From NCBI GenBank assembly GCA_025331565.1, contig JAFREQ010000091.1, positions 2,280,501-2,344,500 of the forward strand: a DNA stretch of 64,000 nucleotides. The letters are read 5' to 3'. The DNA is from Holacanthus passer. Lineage: Eukaryota; Chordata; Actinopteri; Pomacanthidae. Positions 57,126-64,000 of the stretch are shown in pieces (the stretch's first letter is position 1; every line of letters starts with the position of its first letter). The notes under the pieces are model-generated. The model did no database searches. It saw only the letters and a program-made list of their open reading frames with translations, and was not told the DNA's origin. A program made the translations under genes and the position numbers.

Positions 57126-59044
57126 AAATACGTGGCACTGTGGCAATGCAACTAGCCAATCACAGCCCAACCCAAAACAAAAGGGTTTTCAAAATGAAGC
57201 CACAGTCAGTGACAGGTGAACTCTTTGGTTTGCTGTGCTTCAAGCCACAAATCTCTGGAGCAAAGCTTTAGCTCTGCCTTATCAACATTAAGTGCTGCAC
57301 CACACACCAGCAGGCCCTCCCTCAGCCGGCTTTCTCTTCTTACTGCTTAACACACACACTAGACTCAGCCTTGGCTAGTTAGTAGACTACTGATCTCACA
57401 GAAATATACTTGAAATGTTGTGTTTTCCCCAGACAGCCTTGTTCTCACAGCAGAGCCCCGCACACACAGTCAACGTCAGAGTCCCCATTCCAAGGAAGCG
57501 TGTTTCCTGTGGCGAGAGCAGAGGAGGCAGTAATTACCTGGAGCTCTCACGCGCACACACACACACAAATGCACATGAAGACTTTCAAATACACAAAGAG
57601 GCAAACAGACACTCTACTCATCTACTTGATGCTTTATCTAATGAAATGCTGCAGGGGAGGATAGTTTTCCTCAAGCTGTAAAGTATGTTTGTGTTTGCTA
57701 TACTGTATGAAGCTAAACATGCCTCCCACTCATCAAATCCGAACAGAGTAGTTCTTTTGGAAAAGACCATTTGAGTTCATATTTGGGTTTCAGCCATGAC
57801 AGTACATTAAATTTTTCCAAACACCAAATGTTGTATATATTCTACACATATAATAATCTACTCATTTTAGTTGGCTGAAATCAAGTGAAGCCTGCAAGCG
57901 AGTTCAGGCAATAAACTTGATTCTGCTGCTACACTTACATTGCTCTCACTGCAACCAAGCATACTGGAATTATGTTTTTCTGGGCTGTGCTTAGAAAACA
58001 TGCGTGAGATACCTTGAGGCTGTTTCTTTTACACTTGTATGAAGTGCATTTGCTTGTTTTCATCTCCGTTTCAGATTTGGCTTCCGACATCAGTTGAATC
58101 AACCAATCGTGCAGGTCTACACAATGCATAGTTGAGATTTGGGAGGTGTGTGCGTCAGCTCCTCTGTGAGCCTGTGAGCAACCTACAGTTACACTACACC
58201 ACAACACCACTCTGTGCAGGTTTGCAGGGGTGTTTACATGTATCATAGGAGAAGCATAATTCTGCCTTAAGTCTATGTTCTGCCACTCCCTGCTGTGCTG
58301 AGCTTGATGTTTCCTTGTGGGGGTGACTAGGTCAGAGCCTAAATACTGAATAATAACACTAAACATATTTTATATTCAAATTAGCATAATCATTAGTTAA
58401 GAAGTACCTGCTGTTATTTATCCTTTAAAACTAACAACAAATACAGATCACTCACTTTCGTTCTCTATCTGTCTAACTTTTCCGACCTCTGACCTTGTCT
58501 TACCAACTAACAAAGCACATTTTTCTAAACCTTTCCCGGTTAATGTCCCCAATTAGTTTTTCTTCTACGTACTGAAAAGAGGTCATTTTTTAAAAGACAG
58601 AATTTTCTTTAATTCAGTACAGCACCGTCTCTTCCAATACTTGAAGTAAATGTTTTTTTAGCCTCTGACCATGACTTTGAGGACTTGAATCATAAGTTGT
58701 TTTTGTTGACTGTCAGTTTTCCATCTGTGTGAGTTAATAAGTGAGTGTGTGCTTATTTATTCACTGCTGTGTGTGTGTGTTTCTATTAGATGATGACAAC
58801 GGAATTAACTAAATCCTCAGAACAGATGTCCAGCATCAAAGCAGCAGAATCATTGGGCTACAAATCAATTGTGTGTGTGTGTGTTCTTGTGTGGTGAGTA
58901 CTGTATATGTGTGAGCAGCTTCTTCCTTCTAAATCTACAGCCCCCAGATGAAATTATAATTAGAATCAATGACTCGAGTCGAAAGTCTTCAGTGACTCTA
59001 CTGGGACAGTACTTTGGCCAGTTTACATCCTCCTCTCCTCACGT
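57126..59044. other. Unassigned
   Basis: Short CA/GT runs near 57555-57570, 58769-58781 and 58870-58883. The 143-codon minus-strand frame (57935-58366) has no domain I recognise, and its composition is unremarkable. No repeat family called. Confidence 0.4.
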
Positions 59045-59070
59045 GCACACGCACACACACACACACACAC
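59045..59070. repeat. (CA)n microsatellite
   Basis: A mostly pure CA run of about 26 bp with one CG interruption at its start. Confidence 0.93.
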
Positions 59071-59829
59071 AAACGCACACAAACTAACTGCACACAAGCC
59101 AACTGTGGCTTTGGGACAGAAGACTAAGGATTCACGATGCTCCTCACTCGGTTTGATTTGCAATAGCAATAGGAGCAGAGTGTTCCACTGCCAATAAATC
59201 AGCCGTTTAAATCTAATGGAGATATTATTGCTTCCAGCACAAACTGTATTTCCAATTTCACCTTGTTTTGCAGTCATCAAACCAGACCTTTAGTTGGCAC
59301 AATATGGACGCCATTAATTTCCCTGTATTGGAGTGTCTAGTAAATGATAACTCTTCCTAGAATATAGGCTATGTTACATCATAATGTACATTTCTGGTAC
59401 ACTGTCCCCATTCTGAGGTAATATCTCACAGCACTACCACTGGAGAAAGCCACATATATAGTTAGACTAAAACATTCAGTACAATAAAGTGAACAAGTCT
59501 TATGAGTGGCTGTAAACTAGAGTCTTCTTAATGATTTCATTTAGTTAAAACCTGGGTGTAAATTATGTGATCATAGCATCTTTTAAAGTTATTCTGATGG
59601 CGTGTGTGTGTGTGTTTAGATAAAAATGAGGCAAACAAAGTAAAAATTGGCATAGTCTGTGTGTTTCTATCAGCCTATTTGTTCTCAGTGTTCCCAGATC
59701 CTTGGGGGGACTGCACCAAATTCAGAAGTTTCAGAAAACATCTGGGAATCCATCTAACCTGCATTACTAGATTTTTTTGGCCACTTGGAGAAAGTGCAAT
59801 AAGCAGTAAACAATTAGCTCAAAATCCAG
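59071..59829. other. Unassigned
   Basis: Ends in a 102-codon frame (59604-59912) that starts in a GT run and reads into the following repeat; not regarded as a gene. Confidence 0.4.
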
Positions 59830-60150
59830 CAGTCACAGAGCAACACAAGCATTCATTTGTGTTTCTGGTGACCTCTCATTTTAGCTCTGGTCTGGTCTCC
59901 ATCAGCTCCTGAGGGGAATATTTGGTCTGAATGGTCTATATTCACCAGCTAGTTCCTAACTTTGCTAGAAAGAAGGCAGATCAGTAAGAATCAACCAAAG
60001 CAGTGAAGCTGCAGGCTGTAAAATGAAAACAATGAGCTGAAAGACTCTAAAACACTCCGTAGATCTGAGGGTCCTGCACATGCACTGTTCTGAGATAATT
60101 CTGTGTGGGTTTGTAATTATGAGCTCCACCTTTGACATGTGCATTTGATC
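59830..60150 (+). repeat. Dispersed repeat, family A, copy 3
   Basis: GGTCTCCATCAGCTCCTGAG, GGGAATATTTGGTCTGAATG and TTCACCAGCTAGTTCCTAAC match the family core, then GAGCTGAAAGACTCTAAAAC and GATAATTCTGTGTGGGTTTG match the downstream part of copy 1. This is the most diverged core of the three (the GGCTCTTTAG word is lost). Confidence 0.7.
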
Positions 60151-61079
60151 CATTCTTAATACAAAAAATGTGCATATAATATAAATAACCCTCACCCTAA
60201 AACAAGAGACTTTTTAAAAGATGACTTCACTTACTACATCCCAAAACTGAAGACCTCATAAGAACTAAGTACAGCTCTAAAAATGAACATGGTTTATTTT
60301 AACATCAATTTCTGTGGATAATTTGGGACGTAATCATCCTGTTGTGCCATGTTTTACAAGTTTGAATATCTGAAACAAAAAAAAGAGCAGCTCAGTGATT
60401 GATCCATTCTTCCACTCAGGTGTGTGTTAATGTAAAATGTGTAATAATTAGGTTGATCTGACTTGTGTTTTTGGCCTGAATTGGCTTTGTTTCCCAATTA
60501 AAATCCACTCAACACTGTTAAATGGCTAAAAGAAAACATGAGTTTAGAATTTTAGGACCCTGAAGTCCTACACAACTTGCTTATATTTTCCTGGAATTAA
60601 ATACTGTAACCACCGTGATAGCTTGGTATCAAATTTAAATAGTATTATCCAAAGTATAAAGATGTAATGCAATTCAGAGTGAATATATAGCCCCAACAAA
60701 TTCTCAATCTTCATGTACTGAAGGCCATCACAAATCAACAGCACAACACTTTTATCTGTCTTTGTAGCTCAGACTAAATAAGTTATTTTCACAGTCTCGC
60801 AGGAAGAGAGGTCTCCTGCTATTGAAAGTGAATCCTTCCTTCTTGTATTGGCCCTTGGCATCAATAATCACAGCAGAGAGTCTCTAACAAGCCCAATCAT
60901 TTTATTCTCCTGCCATCAGGATGAGCAGTGTAGCACTTGTATCACTAATACAACCTTAAAGCTACTGGACCAGTTCTAGGTTCAGTGGAGTGGGATTAAC
61001 AATGTAGAAAGAACCAGAGACCATTTACCTTGAACAAAGAAAAAACTGAAACTTTACTTCGGAACAAAATAATAACATA
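60151..61079. other. Unassigned
   Basis: AT-rich, no open frame over 60 codons, no known motif. Confidence 0.4.
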
Positions 61080-61165
61080 TACAAAACAATTGAGTTCAAT
61101 TCAAATTCAGTCCAGTTCAGTCCAGTTCAATCCAAGTTCAATTCAATCAGTTCAGTGCATTTTCT
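61080..61165. repeat. Degenerate TTCAA/TTCAG repeat
   Basis: About 80 bp of TTCAATTCAAATTCAGTCC-like pentameric words. It may be the worn ATTGA-type terminus of an L2/Rex1-like LINE, as at 7.11 and 18.57 kb, but no LINE body adjoins it. Confidence 0.6.
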
Positions 61166-62257
61166 ACTCTGCTCAATTCAAATAGAAGAAGAAAGGGGAA
61201 AAAAGGTAATTCCCACACTCCTACCACTCTGGTAGCGAGTTGACAAAATGATCCAGCCGTTCAGTGGATCCTCTCACTGGCAGGATGGTCTTGTCCTTAG
61301 GAGGGTGATCCATGGGTCTGGCTCGCCATCTTGTTTCTGGTGTGAGCACGTGCATGTCCTCCACACACGCCACAGCTGCGTCTCAAGCTTTTCCACAAAC
61401 TTTCCAATTGGAAAAGTTAAGAGCAACAAAAAAACCTGACCTGTACAACAGGTCATAAAACTAAATTCGTTACTCTACTGAACGCAATGTACATTCACAA
61501 TTAATTGTCAAATAAACAGAGAAAATACTAACTGCTAAATTGCTACATTATTAGCATTTATTAGCATTTCTTAGTGCAATGCTACAACAAAAATTCAACT
61601 CGCCAAAACCGTTGTGGTTATTCTCGTTCTCTCAAACCTCAACCAGGTAGACTGATTTTCAGGTTGAAAAAAAAAACTTTTTAGAAGTATTTTACACAAT
61701 TTACTCTGCGTCCATCTGCTCCTCACCAGGCTTTCCTCCTCTCTGTTGAGCTTCACTTCTTCCCTTGTCTAGCGCCGTGCCGCCAGCAGGGATCTCTTAA
61801 AGGGGAAGCGTCATTAAAGGGACTTTTTAATCGGCTTACTCTTAAATTATTAATATGAAATTATTGCCAACTAACTTTAACTGGCTCTTAATGAATTTTA
61901 AACATTGTAACTCACTTTTAATATGAACATATTTATTAACCAATTAATGAATTTTAATTAATTATATTTATTACATTTTATTGTGGGAGCACAAGCAGCA
62001 CCACTTCCACCACCTGGAAAACTTTATGCTTTATCACACAGAGCTGTTAACAAGTCTCATCCTCTGATTTTTACAGTGCGATATTTGCATTTACACACCT
62101 ATACACTACACATTAAATCACTTGTTGAGCAACTCAAAATAGCAAAGCAATTAATAATTAACTGCTGCTTAATTAGCATATGCAATGTTTCTGGAACTGG
62201 AGAATATAGTGGTAACTTTAAATAACACTACAAAAAGTTTCTTTACAGCTTATGCAT
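61166..62257. other. Unassigned; possibly an old retroelement flank
   Basis: 61.72-61.82 kb (TCTAGCGCCGTGCCGCCAGC, GGATCTCTTAAAGGGGAAGC) has the look of retroelement untranslated sequence, but I found no terminal repeats, primer-binding site or protein and make no call. 61.83-61.98 kb is very AT-rich. Confidence 0.3.
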
Positions 62258-62394
62258 AAATGGACTGCATTTATATAGATTGCCACACATTCACACATTC
62301 ATTTGGAGTTTAGTATCTCGCCCAGGGGCCAGGGATGGAACCACCGACCTTCTGATTAGTGGATGACAGCTGTACCTTCTGAGAAACAGGAGCC
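62258..62394 (-). mobile_element. tRNA-derived SINE, second copy
   Basis: On the minus strand: a worn A box (TTTCTCAGAAGG, 62375-62386), a B box with one change (GGTTCCATCCC, 62332-62342), a shortened body (CCCTGGGCGAGATACTAAAC), then AATGAATGTGTGAATGTGTG and a tail TATATAAATGCAGTCCATTT. Head and body match the SINE at 22.5 kb. The tail differs: it ends in the TATATAAATGCAGTCC-type word where the other copy has GCTTTGGATAAAAATG. About 60 bp of body are missing. Confidence 0.8.
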
Positions 62395-63602
62395 AAGTAT
62401 AACATACTTCACTTATCAAAGTTGAATATTTGGGGAAACCTTACAGACTTGGCTGCTTTCACATGTCGAGCTGCTAGTTTGATGGACCGTGCCATGCCAT
62501 TGCTGACCACACTTCTCTTACACAAGAGTTCTGAACAACTCTGACAGGTTCTGACTCATTACAATTACTTTAGACATGCACTGTACTCTTATACAGGGGG
62601 CAAAGCATGTCTCTCTGCAATGAGCAAAAACAGATAAAAACATCAAAATAAATATTATGCAGGCACATATTAGATCCAATACATCAAATGCTCAGTCAAA
62701 TACACAAATCCAGAAGAAACAATTATCATAGAAACAGTATATGATATAGAAAGATGCATAGAAAAAGTATAAATCTAAAAAACAGTAATATATGTCTTGT
62801 CCAATAGGATTTAAGCAACAAAAGTAAGTAAAACCCAGCAGTGAGCCAGGATGTATATTGATGCCTGGAAAATCAACACAGACAAAGGAAGAGAATAAAA
62901 AACACAGACAGTTACAACAGACATTAGCAATCAAAACATACTGAGTCTGTTAATCATACTTTTTTGGTTATTCCAACTCTACCAAATCCTTTGGTGATCA
63001 GGTGCTGTGGGCAAAGATATAGGAAGCCTCTCTTCTCAGGAGGATGTTGTAGATGTGTCCACTCTTTATGGGACTTCTCCACAAACTCAGTGTCAGTGTG
63101 GATGAATTATGTTTGAACGAATTAAAATGCATGGCCACAGGGTTCGTTTGGTCATTAGTGCGAATGCTACTTCCACGCTCTGAAATACGGGTCTAGAAGT
63201 AGAGCTGCTGCAAGCTGTCTCACTTGTCAGATAAAGCCATGCGCCTGCAATTATTTATCGTTCTGTATCCCCAAGTGTCTTTTAAGAGACATATCACCAA
63301 CTCGATAGAGGAAGAAAGAGTCACTCTCTCACACGCAAACACAGATGGCCTTCCACTCTGTAATCCTGTGCCTTGTGTCAGATGGTTGATGCTCTTCTTT
63401 CTCTGTCTTTGTCAATATTTGACATGCTTGAAATCCCTGTTTGGTGTTTCAACAAAAGAGATTTTTCTGTCAACAATAAGAAAAGAATTAGATGGTTTAC
63501 AAATGTAGAGCCAAAATGCTTTTTGGAGCAGCAGTGACTTGTATCACTGAGAGAGCAGCCGGTGGCACGGGAGTGTGCCAAGTGTTTGGCTGCCTGTGTG
63601 CA

Positions 63603-63606
<4 letters not shown>
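62395..63606. other. Unassigned
   Basis: 80- and 94-codon frames (62692-62934 minus, 63224-63508 plus) show no domain. No repeat recognised. Confidence 0.4.

Positions 63607-63645
<39 letters not shown>
63607..63645. repeat. (TG)n microsatellite, 39 bp
   Basis: Perfect TG run. The 149-codon minus-strand frame across it (63378-63827) contains the repeat as His-Thr and has no domain elsewhere. Confidence 0.97.
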
Positions 63646-63647
<2 letters not shown>

Positions 63648-64000
63648 TTTATAGTTTGCCACACATAAGAAAAAAAAATCAGAGAGGCCTAAATGGTAAT
63701 CACTGCATCTAGCATCTGGGAAAAAAATTCTAAAGAAGAGCTCATTACCTGTTAGTGAAAATTCCCAGGTTTCATTGAAAATTATGTAAAAAATATAATA
63801 TCTATGTGGCTCATATACCTTGTCCAAAGGGAGCTAACTTTAGTTTTGACTGGCCCAGAAACAGTGGTGACCCACTGAAAGTGGTGCACCCTAAAGTAAA
63901 GTTTGCCCCTATTCATTTTCTATGGGACATAAGCTATTCACTTATTAAACCATTGCAGCTGACAGCGCGTCAAAACACCAATTCTTTTCCATACAAAATC
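63646..64000. other. Unassigned sequence at the right edge
   Basis: No motif or repeat recognised up to the end of the window. Confidence 0.4.

Noticed and set aside
57935..58366. 143-codon minus-strand frame
   Set aside because: No motif, no splice context and no strong initiation context; consistent with a chance open frame.
61166..62257. LTR retrotransposon or endogenous retrovirus
   Set aside because: No paired terminal repeats, primer-binding site, polypurine tract or protein remnant could be found.
63378..63827. 149-codon minus-strand frame
   Set aside because: Contains a His-Thr run from the (TG)n tract and no recognisable domain on either side.
1..64000. CRISPR array, bacterial operon, phage or defence system
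   Set aside because: No regularly spaced direct repeats with unique spacers and no prokaryotic gene organisation; the sequence is clearly vertebrate.

Overview
The window reads as nuclear DNA of a ray-finned fish, probably a spiny-rayed teleost. The evidence is AT-rich single-copy-like sequence, dense (GT)n/(AC)n microsatellites, no bacterial-type operons, and many decayed transposons of types common in teleosts: L2/Rex1-like and L1-like LINEs, tRNA-derived SINEs, PIF/Harbinger and hAT-like DNA elements. I could not confirm any intact host protein-coding gene. Nearly all open frames are short, lack domain signatures, or run through microsatellites; the only frames with a recognisable protein signature belong to broken transposons. 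The window is most simply intergenic or deep intronic DNA.

Layout. 0-11.6 kb: mostly non-repetitive DNA with a dispersed repeat at 0.18 kb, a LINE/SINE-type tail ending in (TTATC)n at 0.86 kb, a 3' LINE end at 7.1 kb and one arm of a fold-back family at 8.5 kb. 10.7-11.6 kb is repeat-poor and holds a homeodomain-type palindrome. 11.76-11.83 kb: a degenerate tRNA-Leu(AAG)-like sequence. 15.6-17.0 kb: a heavily mutated L1/Tx1-like LINE. 17.1-19.6 kb: another copy of the first repeat, the 5' part of a Harbinger transposon, and the 3' half of an L2/Rex1-like LINE on the minus strand. 22.0-22.8 kb: a DNA-element fragment and a minus-strand LINE split by a tRNA-derived SINE. 25.3-25.9 kb: an inverted-repeat element. 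26.0-27.6 kb: a candidate exon, a GC-richer block with the longest open frame (152 codons), and a 425-bp purine tract. 28-39 kb: little beyond LINE scraps and a perfect 12-bp hairpin. 39.4-46.1 kb: a run of mobile-element remains (a DNA transposon end, a 998-bp hAT-like element and two dispersed repeats). 46-55 kb: microsatellites, a 13-bp hairpin that covers a possible 3' splice site, and three more dispersed repeats. 55.9-57.1 kb: a second Harbinger transposase pseudogene, from a different lineage. 57-64 kb: the third copy of the first repeat, a second SINE and a (GT)n tract.

Nothing here looks like a new multi-gene system. The best leads are structural: the nested SINE-in-LINE, the fold-back family, two Harbinger lineages, the hairpin-masked splice site, and a few candidate regulatory motifs or exons that need cross-species alignment or RNA data. 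Family names were assigned by recognition, without a database search.
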